Below, piece after piece: positions 44,060 through 55,799 of a DNA stretch of 64,000 nucleotides. A program made the position numbers and the translations under genes. Origin of the DNA: Apodemus sylvaticus (taxonomy: Eukaryota > Chordata > Mammalia > Rodentia > Muridae); the NCBI RefSeq assembly GCF_947179515.1, contig NC_067487.1, positions 38,082,266-38,146,265 on the forward strand, in the 5' to 3' direction. The notes below the pieces were generated by a model, which saw nothing but the letters and a program-made list of their open reading frames with translations, did not search any database and had not been told where the DNA came from. Position 1 is the first letter of the stretch. Each line of letters opens with the position of its first letter.

Positions 44060-44455
44060 ATAGATTGAATAGGTTAGGCCCCATAAACTCATGTGTTTCT
44101 TCAATGATTGGCCATAGGGAGTAGCCCTATTAGGTGTGTCCTTATTGGAGGAGGTGTGTCCTTGTTGCCTCAAGGAGGTGTGTCATTATGTGGGTGAGCA
44201 TTGAGGTAATGTCTGCTATGCTCAAGCTCCACCCAGTTTGAAATCAGAGTCTCCTCCCGCTGCCTGTGGATCACGATGCAGAACTCTCAGCTCCTCCAGC
44301 ACTATCTCTGCCTGCATGCTGCCATGTTTCCTTCCATGATGATAATGGACTGGACCTCTGAAACTGTGTAATCCAGCCCCAATTAAATGTCCTTTATAGG
44401 AGTTGCCTTGATCATAGTGTCTCTTCACAACAATGGAAATCTAACCTAAAACAGA
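44060..44455 (-). mobile_element. Second RMER1-type repeat, antisense
   Basis: Three AGGTGTGTC units at 44134-44180, AGCTCCACCCAGTTTG, CTGCCATGTTTCCTTCCATGATG and ACAACAATGGAAATCTAACC. Common rodent interspersed repeat; name uncertain. Confidence 0.5.
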
Positions 44456-44621
44456 AGGGTTTAGAAGGGAAAGGGGGAGGGAAGAAATTATATAACTATA
44501 ATCTAAAAAGAAAATAATAATAATAACTACAGTGAGTGAATTACTTAGTAATTTTAGCATATCTTAACTTATGTTGACTAAGATAAAACTAAAAAAAGAA
44601 CATCAAAGAAAAGAAACCTAG

Positions 44622-44769
44622 GGGCTGGAGAGCTGGCTCAGTGCTTAAGAGCACTGACTACTTTTTTTGAAGGTCCTGAGTTCAAATCTCAGCAACCACC
44701 TGGTGGCTCACAACCAAGATCTCCCGCTTCTAGAGTGTCTGAAGACAGCTACATTGTACTTACTTATAA

Positions 44770-44812
<43 letters not shown>

Positions 44813-44820
44813 ATCTTAAA
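44622..44820 (+). mobile_element. B2 SINE with (AAAT)n tail
   Basis: GGGGCTGGAGAGCTGGCTCAGTGCTTAAGAGCACTGACTAC...TGGTGGCTCACAACC...GTGTCTGAAGACAGCTACATTGTACTTACTTATAATAAATAAATAAAT. Flanks AAAGAAAAGAAACCTAG and AAAGAAAAGAAGAGAGACCTAG suggest a target duplication. Confidence 0.97.
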
Positions 44821-45364
44821 AAAAGAAAAGAAGAGAGACCTAGTAAGACAAGAGGACAGGAAACACACTAGAGGGCAGTGACATAGGAAGCCATTTAAGA
44901 ATTTATGGGTGAGAATGCCACTGGAAGCCACTGCTTTGTGTGCTAACTTAAAAATAAACTTTGAAAGATATGAAAACCAAAAAAGCAAATAAATGACTTA
45001 TAAAATTCTTGAAGCAATTGAGGAGTGGTACAGGGGCTTCTAAATGTCTTGTGGCATTCTATTTAAGCTGAGTGGTGCCTACACAGATATTTCTATTCCT
45101 GGTTTTTAAACAAACATATACACACTACGGTGTAAATGTAAGAAATTATAGAGTTTATAGTATGCAATTATTGATATAATCCGCATGAAGAAAATGCTCA
45201 CAAAACATTATCAAAAGGAAGATGGTCATGTCAGAAAGAAACATTTTTGAGTGATATAGTGAAATAAATAAGTTCTGTAGAAGGAAGCTAGTCAATTGAA
45301 ATACACAGATATTAAGTTCAAGATCCCAACCAAGGAGACTTGAGGCAAAATCCCTGTGAATTGG

Positions 45365-45405
45365 GAGTCAAGCTCAGTGGTAAAGCACTTGCCAAACAAG
45401 GGCAA
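45365..45405 (+). mobile_element. ID-type SINE fragment
   Basis: GGAGTCAAGCTCAGTGGTAAAGCACTTGCCAAACAAGGGCAAAAGG is the A-box half of an ID element. The 3' half is replaced by the purine tract. Confidence 0.7.
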
Positions 45406-45590
45406 AAGGAAGGGAGGGAAGGAGGGAGGGAGGAAGGGAGGGAGGGAGGGAAGGAGGGAAGGAAGGAGGGAAGGAAGGAGGGAGGGAGGGAAGGAGGGAG
45501 GGAGGGAAGGAGGGAGGGAGGGCAGTTAGAAGAGAGGAAGAGAAAGAAGGAGAGGAAGAAAGGGGAAAGGGAGAGAAAGACAGAAAGAAC
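45406..45590. repeat. (GGGA)n/(GGAA)n purine tract
   Basis: About 180 bp of almost pure purines with mixed GGGA and GGAA units. The reading frames across it are artefacts. Confidence 0.95.
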
Positions 45591-45609
45591 ACACCTACAC
45601 TGACATTCT

Positions 45610-47610
45610 TTTCCTAGTGTAATTGAGTCTTAGAATGTCTGAGACAGTTGACTGACAGTCTCAGCAGAAATAAGCTTAGTAAACTGACTGAGAATTACAT
45701 AAGGAATAAAAGCCAACAGCTTTTTGAGGGTGATACCCCAAACACTGAAAGCATGCTTTCCCTACATCAATTCCTTCAATTTTAAAATTATTTTCACTTT
45801 AAATGTATCCATTATGCTGAATTTTAAATTTATTTAACCTCAAGGAACAGAGGTTGAACAACTGTATGTCACACAACTAGTGGGTGACAACCTGGCAGAG
45901 TTTGTGCACAGAACCATTATATGATATTGTCACAATACACAGGCCAAAAAAAACAAAAAAACAAAATGTAATATGGGTCATAGGATCCCACTCACAATGC
46001 AATCAGTAATCACTTAGCCAGCCAACTGAAAGAAAACAAAACAAGGAGACAGAAGGCTTAGGGGCAAACCTGAGAGCAAAGGACCAGCAGACTTCAAAAT
46101 GTAAAGCATGATGACATATGAAGAGTCAAATTTTCAGTACCTGCTCTTCAGTTCTTGAGAACAACAAAGCCTTTGGCAGGAAATATGCGCGCTGTCCAGT
46201 CATCTGGTCATCTGTCAGGACATCCTCTGCAGACAACAATGCAGAATGCCCCACTTTAGGAAGGAGGCTCAGATCAGGAATACTGCTCAGTAACGTTGAG
46301 AAATAGACCTAAAGGAACCGCAAATAATTTAGAGGTCTGCCTCATGCCCCACCCGGAGCCAACTACCAATATGACAGTCTGGTCACACCAATGTGTGCTG
46401 GGTCTGTGTGTGGGCACTGTCCTCCTGGTGCAGATGGGTGCAGCTGTCTACATGCTGTCTACTGCATTACCTGCATTTATGGGCAGAAAAGGAGACAGAG
46501 ACCCTAACTCAGAGGAGGACTGTTTTAAGGCAGATCTAGAGAACTAAGCAATTACCCTGGCTCCAAATTTCCTGACAGCTGGATCAGATATTCGTATATG
46601 TTCAAAGCACTGTACCTAGTTGATTAGCACACAAGTTTGCATTTCTATTTAAAGCCAGCAAGCATTATCTAACCTTTGGTCATTCACCTACCACCTTTAT
46701 GCTCTTGTCATATTTACATATTATTTCTAATGGCATTTACTTTACATTTTACAAAATTCCTTTACAAAATTCCACTCTTTTTGACATATATTAGATCCAT
46801 CCCAAGCAACAAAATCCATAAAACTGCAAATGAGACATATATTTTCTTAATGCATCCAAACCAGTATTTGTCTACTAAAATGGCAGCCTCCGTCTGCCTG
46901 AGAGAAGTAATATATCCTTTGCCTTGTTTGGAAAGATATGCTCTGTATGTCCCAAGGAATTTTTCTGATTGCTCTATGTTTATAGGTGTCATCACAGAAA
47001 GAGTGCACAATCAAATAAGCCTGGGATATGGTAACTGAAGCCAATTTTATAGTGTTGCTTTCTAAAGGTATTAAACCCCTTAGAGCCTTCAGTAGTTGTG
47101 TTATGCAATGAGAATTTTTTAAAAAGAGCATACAATGTTGATCTGGCCTTGAAACTCTTTTTTTCTAGATGCTAGCATTGAAATCATGCTCAAAGCTGTA
47201 TTAATTTCAAAATGATACAAAGTCTTTTTGAGGCCTAAATTGAAAAAAAACAGTTATCATTTATACTAATTTATTATTCTCATGGCACAATCTTAATATT
47301 TCTGAATAAAAGAAACAGAAGGAAAGTATACTTTCTTTTTTATCGTTTCCAAAGCATCAGCTTCTTGCAGTAAGGAAACTCATTTCATTCATAATGAAAC
47401 ATCTTATAAACTTGAGACTTCCAAAAATAAATAAATTCTATTGATAAATTTGAACAACCCTGGAAATGAGCAGTGAGACTGTTAATTAGCAAAGTCTTCA
47501 ATACAAAATTACATAATACAAAAAAAAAATCAGATGACGTATCCCACCTTTCACATCATACCTGACTTCGTGCTAATCCTTCATACCCATTCTTCATCCA
47601 CCCTCATAAA
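45610..47610. other. Intergenic stretch, no gene seen
   Basis: Frames of 62-120 codons at 46.1-47.04 kb have no family motif. The piece 46.12-46.55 kb has higher GC and could be an old LTR or exon relic. I cannot tell which. Confidence 0.35.
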
Positions 47611-47616
47611 AGAGAC

Positions 47617-47832
47617 ACATAAGGGGCCAACTGGCTAAGGGTCTTTAACGCCCTTATTATACTGTGGCCCAGAGTTTGGTCCTCTGCACCCACACAGCAG
47701 CTCATACTCGACTGTAACTCCAGTCCCAGAGGATCTGACATGGTCTTCTGCCCTCTGCAGGCTCCTCCACACACCTGGTGCCCATAAACTCACACAGGGC
47801 CATACTATAAACATAAATAAAATGAAATAATT
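47617..47832 (+). mobile_element. B3-type SINE
   Basis: GGGGCCAACTGGCTAAGGGTC, TTTGGTCCTCTGCACCCACACAGCAGC, GTCTTCTGCCCTCTGCAGGCTCC and an ATAAATAAAATGAAATAA tail. Diverged. Confidence 0.75.
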
Positions 47833-48059
47833 TTATTTTAATTTAAACAAGAGAATACATGAAATTGTTCTTACTTCATTTACATCTTGATGGAGATAGG
47901 TCTACTTTCTCGAAGAATCTAAAGAAGTCTAGTGGTTTGTGCACTAACTCATACTCGCTGTATGTATTAAAGTCATGAATAAGCAAATTCCTAAGGATGT
48001 AGCTCCTCTGATTAAGTTCTTGCTTAACATGGACAAAGTGTTGGTTTTCATCCCCAACA

Positions 48060-48205
48060 TCATGTAACCTAGCCATAGTGGTGAACGCCTGTAGTCGCAG
48101 GGCTTGGGTGGTGAAATCAAGACAAGCATGAGTTCAAAGTCATCCTTGGTAACAATATAGCAAGTTGGAGGCAAGCCTGGGAGAACAGAGACAAAGAGAG
48201 AGAAA
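48060..48205 (+). mobile_element. Old B1 (proto-B1) SINE
   Basis: CATAGTGGTGAACGCCTGTAGTCGCAGGGCTTGGG, GAGTTCAAAGTCATCCTTGG and AGCCTGGGAGAACAGAGACAAAGAG fit an old 7SL-derived monomer. Confidence 0.65.
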
Positions 48206-48209
48206 CAAG

Positions 48210-50590
48210 CACAGGGAGTGGGGGCAGATGTTATGTTCTCGTTATTAGAGGCCACCATGGCAATGACATTTGTTGACAAAGCAAGGGACCTAGATGGTAT
48301 GCCCAGTAAAAACTCACAGCATAAGACTTTCAGGAAGTTATCTCTACAAAAGTCCCACGGCTAAGGATGCCTGAGGTTTGATCTCCTCTGTAGGTTTTTT
48401 CCTACTACAAATGCCTTTCTAGACATAGTAGTTAGGAAACCTCTCTCTGGCCTCTCCTCCCACTGCCATCATGAAGAGCTTTCAGAAAGTCTTTCTAAGG
48501 CTCAGTTTACAGTTCTGTAAATTAGGATCATACTGCTGCTTACTCCCCTGGTACAGTTAATGAAGATAAAATTGAAAGGGCTAAATGCAGTCCCAGAACA
48601 TAGGCCGCGCAAATTCAATGACTTTACACATGAACACTGGCAACAAATACCTCTTTGTCACTATGCACCAGCCCAACCTGTGCTGGAAAGTTGATTTGGG
48701 CTGTGTTTGTGAACCAAACAAGCCCGAGAGTCACAGGGAAGTTCAATTGTTTAGCTGTCACAAAAATCAATATGCATCCCATCAGCAATTTCACAACTGG
48801 TATCTTTCTACACATAACACAGCAAATTAAAATACAGGCCATCATATCAAGTTGAAGACGTTGTGCTTCCTGTTTCTAACAACAGTTTCTTGGCGGCATA
48901 GAGAGGGACAGTGGGGTAGATAAGAAAAATCTGCCACTGCTGTTCACAAAAGTATTGCCTGTATTTAGTTTGGTGAGATGTAGTGCTTTTTGGTTGGCGG
49001 TGGTGGTATTGGTAGTGATGATGGTAGCGGTGGTGGTGGGGGGGGGGGGGTGGTGGTGGTGGTTTGATTTACTTATAGGGATGGGTAAGGCATTTAGGAG
49101 TAGAACACTCCTATCATCCAGTGATCAATAACACATGCTCCCTGTCATAGAATTATTGAGCTCGGTGACCTTAGAACAATGACTTGGGTCTGCCTTGTCA
49201 CAGCAGCCTCACTTGATCACTTGTGAACTGAGGAGGGGAAAGAGAAGGGGGATCATTCAGTAAGTACTTTGCACATTTCCTTGTGTTCTAGCATGATCTC
49301 TCATTCACTAGCAGTCAGTTGTGAAGACCATTCACGAAGAGTCAGAAATGAAGGCAAAAACAGGGACGAGGCAATTAAAGAAAAGAGAACAAAGATGTTG
49401 TGAAAATTCGACCAGCTTGTCTCTGAAAAATACTGTTAGCCACTGTTTAGAACCCTGGCTGTCTAAGTTCCTGGGTAGCTGACTCATGGTTCACTCCACA
49501 GATGCTCTTCTCCCCGAGCATGATGGGAACATCCCAGCTGCAGTGCATTTTCTCCAGGGGAGTAGCAGCATTGTGGGTAAACATCCAGAATAACCTTCTC
49601 TTGAATTTTCAGGAAGGCAGATAAGAAATGTGAGATGGCTGTACTGCTCTGCATGTAAAATGTCATACAAAATTTACATAACAGTCCAAGAAACGTGGGT
49701 TGGTACCAGCTCTGCAAAGGAAATGATTCGCTGAGGACCTTAAAAACAAGCAAGCGCCCGCAACCTCCTCACACCTCATTTGGGATTGCCTGCAAGGAGC
49801 ATACACCTTCTAATAAGAAAAACAGTCTTGAAGCCACTGAATCATACATCTTTCTCTAAAGGTGAAAGAGATGTAACTTGTAACAAACTATAACTTGTAA
49901 CCTGCAACTCGGTTCATAAATACCCTGGTAGAAATGTAAGGTAACAGACTCGTGGGAGCTAGCTCTCAGCCTTGGACAGAGAAACCTCTTTTTGCAGCAA
50001 CCGTTAATTAATGCAAAATCCTAAGTGATCGTTGAGCACTATGTGTCACATCTTTAAAGATGATCAAGAAAGAAAGAGCAGAAAAAAATAAGAGCTGGGA
50101 GATACGGAGGAGAGCCTTGAACCATTGTCTCTTGGGTATAACATAGTTGCTGCTCTCAGAGATTTGCACCAGCCAAGGTTGCCTGCACAGTTCCTGCCTG
50201 GAGCCTTTAACATTTGGTCACAGGTGGGAGAGGAGCTCATGGGAGCCCATCAACAAAAGTAATTTTTCTCATCAAAATAAATGGGAGAGAGTTGCCAAAA
50301 TTATCTGAATAATTATCTAAATTATCTCTTTGTAATTACATATGTAACTGTTCCTCACATACCAGGATTAGGCCCAGACAAAAATATGTTCTAGAAGACT
50401 TATATAGACTCAAGTTATTGTGATACCCCCCACCAACAGTATTGTGTCCAGCCACCAAATCATGCAATCAGCTAACATAAGTTTTGGAACCATAACCATG
50501 GATGAGTATAACTCTAATGATGGGTTAATACATATTGTTTTAGTATTTTATTTTATTTTAATGAGATAAACTCGTTTTTAAAATGACCAT
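48210..50590. other. Intergenic stretch with G/GGT-rich run
   Basis: No gene. GGT/poly-G run at 48998-49064. The rest is unique-looking; 49.45-50.25 kb is moderately GC and repeat-poor. Confidence 0.4.
48998..49064. repeat. (GGT)n and poly-G run
   Basis: GGTGGT repeats around a run of about 13 G. Confidence 0.9.
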
Positions 50591-50591
50591 G

Positions 50592-50774
50592 GGGAGCTGG
50601 AGAGATGGCTCAGCAGTTAAAGGGCTATGACTGCTCTGTGGAAGGTCCTGAGTTCAAATTCCCAACAACCACACAGTGGCTCACAACCATCTGTAATAAG
50701 ATCGGATGCCCTCTTCTGGTGTGTCTGAAGACAGCAACATTGTACTTATATATAATAAATAAATCTTTAAAATG
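50592..50774 (+). mobile_element. B2 SINE
   Basis: GGAGCTGGAGAGATGGCTCAGCAGTTAAAGG...GTGGCTCACAACCATCTGTAATAAGATCGGATGCCCTCTTCTGGTGTGTCTGAAGACAGC...TATATATAATAAATAAATC. Close to consensus. Confidence 0.97.
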
Positions 50775-51695
50775 TCTATGGGTTACAGGAGTGATCTACA
50801 TTAAGCCCAGATTTTCTCAAAGCCTCAAATGGCTTGTAAAATTATTCCTGCATCCCAGTGTATCTCTCTGGAGACTGTATTGATGAATCTGATAGGCCAG
50901 CTGATGCCCCTAGTAAGAGATGGAAAAAGAAGAACCAGCACATTGGCCTTCTTCCACGGAAAGTCTTGCCCCCCAAGCCTACCACCCAGAGGAAGTGTCT
51001 CACAAACAGAGAGGGTCTTTAGATACTTGGAAACCTTTTTAAAAATGATTACATCTCCTACAGTCCTTAACCCATTCCCACTGTGTGTCTTCCTCATCCA
51101 TTTGTTGGGAGCGTCTGAAAGGGTTTTGTAGAGTACCTCAGGCAGACTAAACACCAGATGAATCTGGGGGACTCTTACTAAATTTAACCTCATGATCATC
51201 GCTTCTCTTTCTCCATGGTCTTGTCCACTGAACGATTGCTGAAAGGAGGAACGATGGAGTGTTGTGTGTGGTGCTTACCTGCTGGCCCTAGGTTCAATCA
51301 GAGCTGGAGGACTGGGAAGATAAAGAAGGTAAGGTAACCGGGAAACTGAGTACAGAGCCCCTCACATCCCAGAGGGTGATCCTTCATTCTCTTCATGGTA
51401 GCAGGGAGTCTTCTGAGACTGAAATGAAATCCCCACCCCGAGCATTTATCTGTGGGCACAGTCTCCTTTTACATATGCCTCTACCAGATGCCATATACCA
51501 TCCTTTTGCCTTTTGTTTGCAGACTAGGAAACAGAAAACATAAGGGGTCAGAATCGTGTATGGGTCAGAATCGTGTACGGGTCAGACCTGGAAGTGGCAT
51601 GCATCACTTCTAACCTACATATTACACTGGCAAATTGTATACTATATCTGATGGGCTGCACTGATAGTGAGAGAGAGGGATGGGGATGGAGAGGA
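50775..51695. other. Intergenic stretch, partly ID-like
   Basis: No gene. ID-like remnants around 51245-51330 (GTGCTTACCTGCTGGCCCTAGGTTCAATCAG). A 17-bp unit GGGTCAGAATCGTGTAT is repeated at 51545-51578. Confidence 0.4.
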
Positions 51696-51699
51696 GGAG

Positions 51700-51772
51700 G
51701 AGGAGGATCAGACCCAACGACTCATGCATGCAGAACAAGCATCCTACCTACCACAGAGCTGCAGGCCCAGCT
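51700..51772 (-). mobile_element. ID-related SINE fragment, antisense
   Basis: AGGATCAGACCCAACGACTCATGCATGCAGAACAAGCATCCTACCTACCACAGAGCTGCAGGCCCAGC is the ID consensus in reverse with changes. Confidence 0.65.
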
Positions 51773-52143
51773 TCAAGGGCTGGATTTCATCATAATAGCT
51801 GGTTTTGTGGATTCACACCCAGCAGTGTGTGTAAGAGGAAGCTGAAACGGGGCCTTGTTAATTCTGTCTCTCCTACCTCCCATCTCCAGAAAGTGCTCAT
51901 AAAGCCGTGTAGGGATGCAGGTGTGAAAGTGCTATGGAAAGCTGTGGGCCATCACGAGCTACGCACGGCACTGGCAGTGATAATCAACTGGAGAGTTCCC
52001 CTGTATCTTTTTTTTTCTTTGCATTTTTCCTTTTGAGATTATAATTTAATTACAGTGTTTCTCCCTTCCCTCTCCTCCTTCCAAATGCTCTATATACCCC
52101 TTCCCTGCTCTTCTACAAATTATGGATTCTTTTCTCACTAGTT

Positions 52144-52147
<4 letters not shown>

Positions 52148-52178
<31 letters not shown>
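52148..52178. repeat. (GT)n microsatellite
   Basis: About 30 bp of GT following an old L1-like pyrimidine-rich segment at 52.03-52.14 kb. Confidence 0.9.
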
Positions 52179-52181
<3 letters not shown>

Positions 52182-52224
52182 ACATTTATATATACATATT
52201 TGTATATATACATATTCATTCCTT

Positions 52225-53395
52225 TTTAGCATAGAATAGAGTTTATTTAGGGCATGGGGAGGGGAGTTAAGAGGGTAGTAGAGGCAGAGAAATGCAGAGA
52301 GAAGGAGAGAGTAGAGAAGTAGAGGGTGGTCAAGACTACTGGAGAGTGGGGGGGGGGGGGAGGAGAAAGGGAAAAGCCCAAGAGGGCAAGAGAGGACAAG
52401 AGAGCAAGAGTAAAAGCCACATATTCTTTCCTAAATATAACCTGTTTAGTACATATGATATTACTTGCATATCTGTTTGCCGCTAGACTGTGGTGCAGTA
52501 GACTGTGCTACCAGACGGAAAACCTGGTAAGGCCAAGCAGATTCAGGAACTCTGGCAATGCTCATAATTGAAGGTAGAGAAGGGTAGGCATTTAAATCTA
52601 CTCTTGACCCTGTTCCTGTCCTGGAGCACATGACCACGACACCCCACTGAGAGGGCTGAGACAATGAGTCACAGTGGAGACAACACCTGAAGTCCTTCCA
52701 CATGCAGATGAGGCATCCATAACATCTCAGACCAAGCCAACAGAAAGGATCTGCCTCTAAATCCCACCCCACCCACAGAAGTTTATAAGGTCCTGTCCAC
52801 AAGGAACAAAGTCCACGAGTTACTTCAGCGAAGATCACCTGAGAGAGTCTATCAGATTGAGCTGTAACACTCCAGAGAAGAGTTTTCTGTCCTTAAGCTT
52901 TCAGTCACTGGACCAACCCAGCTGGGTGTGCGAGTCACTTCCTGCTCCTGCTCCATGGCCCTGACTTTGGCCCCTAGCTGCCCACTGTCCTCTCAGCACC
53001 TGCCCCGAATCTGAGGCAGCGATGGCCACAGATAAGGCCTAGCAGCCTACCTTGTTCCAGCTTCCCCTTGCAGAGCTACAACTCTCTGGCCAGTCAGCTG
53101 GGGCAGAGCCCTAGGGATCCCCATGGACAGTGTCAGACAGGTAACAGACTACCAATTGGTGTGCCCTTCCCTGAGAATGACCACCTCTCTTGCTCCCGGC
53201 CTTCCCCAGTTGCTTATGGTTCTTTGTGTAGGATTGAGGCTTCGTGGACTTTTCCCATCCCATTTGGATTCTATGGTGTCATCCTTGTTCCGTTCATGTT
53301 TGGGCACATAATTCCAAGTATAAATATATAGCTTTAATAAATGTTTCTCATCTGTGCCGACTGTGCTCCTTGCAAGAGCCAAATATTAAGACCCC
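52225..53395. mobile_element. Possible LTR/ERV-derived region
   Basis: GA-rich start (ATAGAATAGAGTTTATTTAGGGCATGGGG), a TTTATAAGG box near 52793, and the end AGCTTTAATAAATGTTTCTCATC at 53331-53353. Composition and spacing suggest rodent LTR material, but I see no defined LTR ends. A G run lies at 52348-52360. Confidence 0.3.
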
Positions 53396-54190
53396 CGTGA
53401 CAAAACCCCAATGCCAGACATGAGAAGTCTCCTTTTGAGTTGTTGGCCAGGGCTGTCCAAGAGTCTCCTAAAACATACAGCTTCTCACTGTTTAATTTTG
53501 TCACTCCCCAGAAGTGGAAGGTAAACTCTCACTGCTGTGTATCTTTTAACAGAGATTTGGGTGAGAAGAAACCCTCCTCTAGAAGTGAACTTTGAAATAA
53601 TAATGTATTATCATTCCCTCCCTTGCCCAACACCTTCAAATACAGACAAGCAAAGGTAAATCACAATAGGGGTGTGACAGAACCATGTGAATTAAAACAA
53701 GAGGAAAAATAAAGAGGAGGAAACATTACTTTGCAAAGTCAACTGTTGGAGCAGGAGACAGCCCGAAGCAATCATTTGTGGTGAGCGGCCTCTGCAGCAA
53801 CAGTTCATTGACACATGAAGAGAGTGAGGGAGTCCATCACAGCACTGACATGTGTCAGCTCCAGGCAATAAACTCAGCAGAAAGCTCACACTTAGGAAAT
53901 GAAGGTAATTGGGGAGCTGGCACTTGAAATGCACCATTAACAAGGTAGGGCCACCATTGGGACTACAACTGTGTGAGCCTCTTTCCAGACCCAGCATCAG
54001 GTCAGGGTCTTGTTTGTAAACCCACTGAAGCCACTGGAAGACAAATGTGTCTAAGGTTACTGTTGGTGAGTCAGATACATGCAGTTTCATGACGAACAAA
54101 GACAAAGGCAATCGGTGCAGGCTTCCTGTTATTTTTATCTGCATGAAGGTTAGTACCTGGGGGATGCACTAAGAGCTCACGAAAGGGTTA
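53396..54190. other. Intergenic stretch, no gene seen
   Basis: A 150-codon antisense frame (53692-54144) lacks family motifs. No repeat named. Confidence 0.4.
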
Positions 54191-54196
54191 AGACCA

Positions 54197-54422
54197 CAGG
54201 CCGCAGAGATGGTTCAGCAGGAAAGAGCTCTTGCTTCTCTTTCAGTGGACCAGAGGTCAGATCCTAGCACCCTTGCCAGATGGCTCACAATCACCTACAA
54301 TTCTAGTTCCAGAAGTACCAAAAGCCTCTAACTATCTCAGGCATCAGTACATGCACATAGCCCTCACACAGGTGCACACAAACATATACTCAAAAAAAAT
54401 AATAAAATATACATTTTAATAA
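54197..54422 (+). mobile_element. B3-type SINE
   Basis: GGCCGCAGAGATGGTTCAGCAGGAAAGAGC, GAGGTCAGATCCTAGCACCC, TGGCTCACAATCACC, ending CACACAAACATATACTC and an A-rich tail. Confidence 0.8.
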
Positions 54423-54424
54423 AG

Positions 54425-55050
54425 GTTGGGGCCTGATCTGAAGCATCTTTATGCCCATCCTTTTCATCCAAGGAAGATCCAAACCTGTTCAAGGCCAAGC
54501 CGGCTGAAGTGTCTGTGGGTGGCAGCCTACCACAGCCTTTGGTTTTAAATGGCTTTTCGTTTCAAGTTATTTACTTGAAAGAGTAGTCAAACAATTGGCT
54601 AGAACGGAACAATCAAACAATCAGTTCTTGAACTAATTCAAACCTCCAGAGAGGGATGAATGACAGTTTCAAAGAACTGAACCTTCAATGCAGAAACAAA
54701 CGGAGGAATAAGACAGAAACTTCCAAGGAGAATAGAGAACAAAGATTAGAATAAAGATCTCTTCATTGAAATATACAAACAATAACAAGAATTGCCCACA
54801 GGATTATGGCAAGTCTCTCCTTTTGCAATGTGGATTCCTGGCAGAATGTGCGGGAAACTGGACTCCACTGCCCCAGTTTTCCAAACCAAGGAAATAAAAT
54901 GTTTCCCAAACTTTCAATGCTCCCTTCCAAGTGTTAACCCTGCCTGACCCTGCTTAGCTTCCTAAGCAAAGACATACTGGAGATAGTATGACTGAGGATG
55001 AAACTTTTGTCTTTTACTTCTGAAGACTTACTTCAAGTTTTAAGAATGGT
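54425..55050. other. Intergenic stretch, no gene seen
   Basis: Repeat-poor, no ORF. Could be unique regulatory DNA, but no motif cluster stands out. Confidence 0.4.
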
Positions 55051-55056
55051 GAACCA

Positions 55057-55260
55057 GGGTGGGTTTAGTGGTCAAAAGTACTTGCTGTTCTTGCAAAGGA
55101 TCTGGCTTTGATTCCCAGTATCCACAGACCAGTCTTTAGCCTTCTGAAAGCTGTGACAAAGGACCTCTTCTGCTCTCTACAGGCAGCAGGCACACCTGTG
55201 GTGCACAGGCATACATGCAAGCAAAATACCCATATGCATTGAAAATAAATAAATCTTAAG
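55057..55260 (+). mobile_element. B3-type SINE
   Basis: AGGGTGGGTTTAGTGGTCAAAAGTACTTGCTGTTCTTGC, GATTCCCAGTATCCACA, CTCTTCTGCTCTCTACAGGCAG, tail GAAAATAAATAAATC. Confidence 0.8.
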
Positions 55261-55534
55261 GAGAAAGAGGAAGCCGTTCTTACAGTTAGAGTAGATAAGA
55301 AGAAATATTGTGGTTTTTTTTTTTTTAATGGTGGACGGAAGAAGGTATAGATAAGCTTCATTGCATTTTGTTTTAGCTTTGTAAGCTGGATTCTTATTTT
55401 CTGTCAACTTAAAGCTATTGGAAAGAAAGTTTAAAAGATTAGTAAGCAAATGCCTCAGTTGATAACACATCCAATAATAGACACTATTCTTTCCAATAGC
55501 TTACTTCAGTATACTTAATAATCTTGCTTTTCAG

Positions 55535-55655
55535 GTATGCTTTAAACAAGGTCTCATAATAAAGCCAGACTAGTCTTGAACTCCATCTTCCTACCTCATC
55601 CTCTCAAATGTTGTGAATACAGGTCTTACCGCTATGCCCAGAAGTACACCAATTT
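55535..55655 (-). mobile_element. B1-related SINE, antisense
   Basis: AAGGTCTCATAATAAAGCCAGACTAGTCTTGAACTCC and GTGAATACAGGTCTTACCGCTATGCCC form an old B1 in reverse. Confidence 0.6.
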
Positions 55656-55799
55656 TTAATTAAAATTTTCTCTGAAATGTCATAACTGTACACAATTCAT
55701 TCTTACTCTGTTTCCATACCCTCTCTTACCTCCCACATCTCTGTTTGCCTCCCCTCTCTTCTCCCCTCCCAACCAATCCCTTCCTTAACTTTGTGAGCC

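Noticed and set aside
46296..47038. Frames of 83 and 120 codons that might be a small gene or pseudogene
   Set aside because: No recognised protein; composition shifts within the frames; nothing supports an exon structure.
53692..54144. 150-codon antisense frame
   Set aside because: No family motif, promoter or splice signals; length is possible by chance in a 64 kb window.
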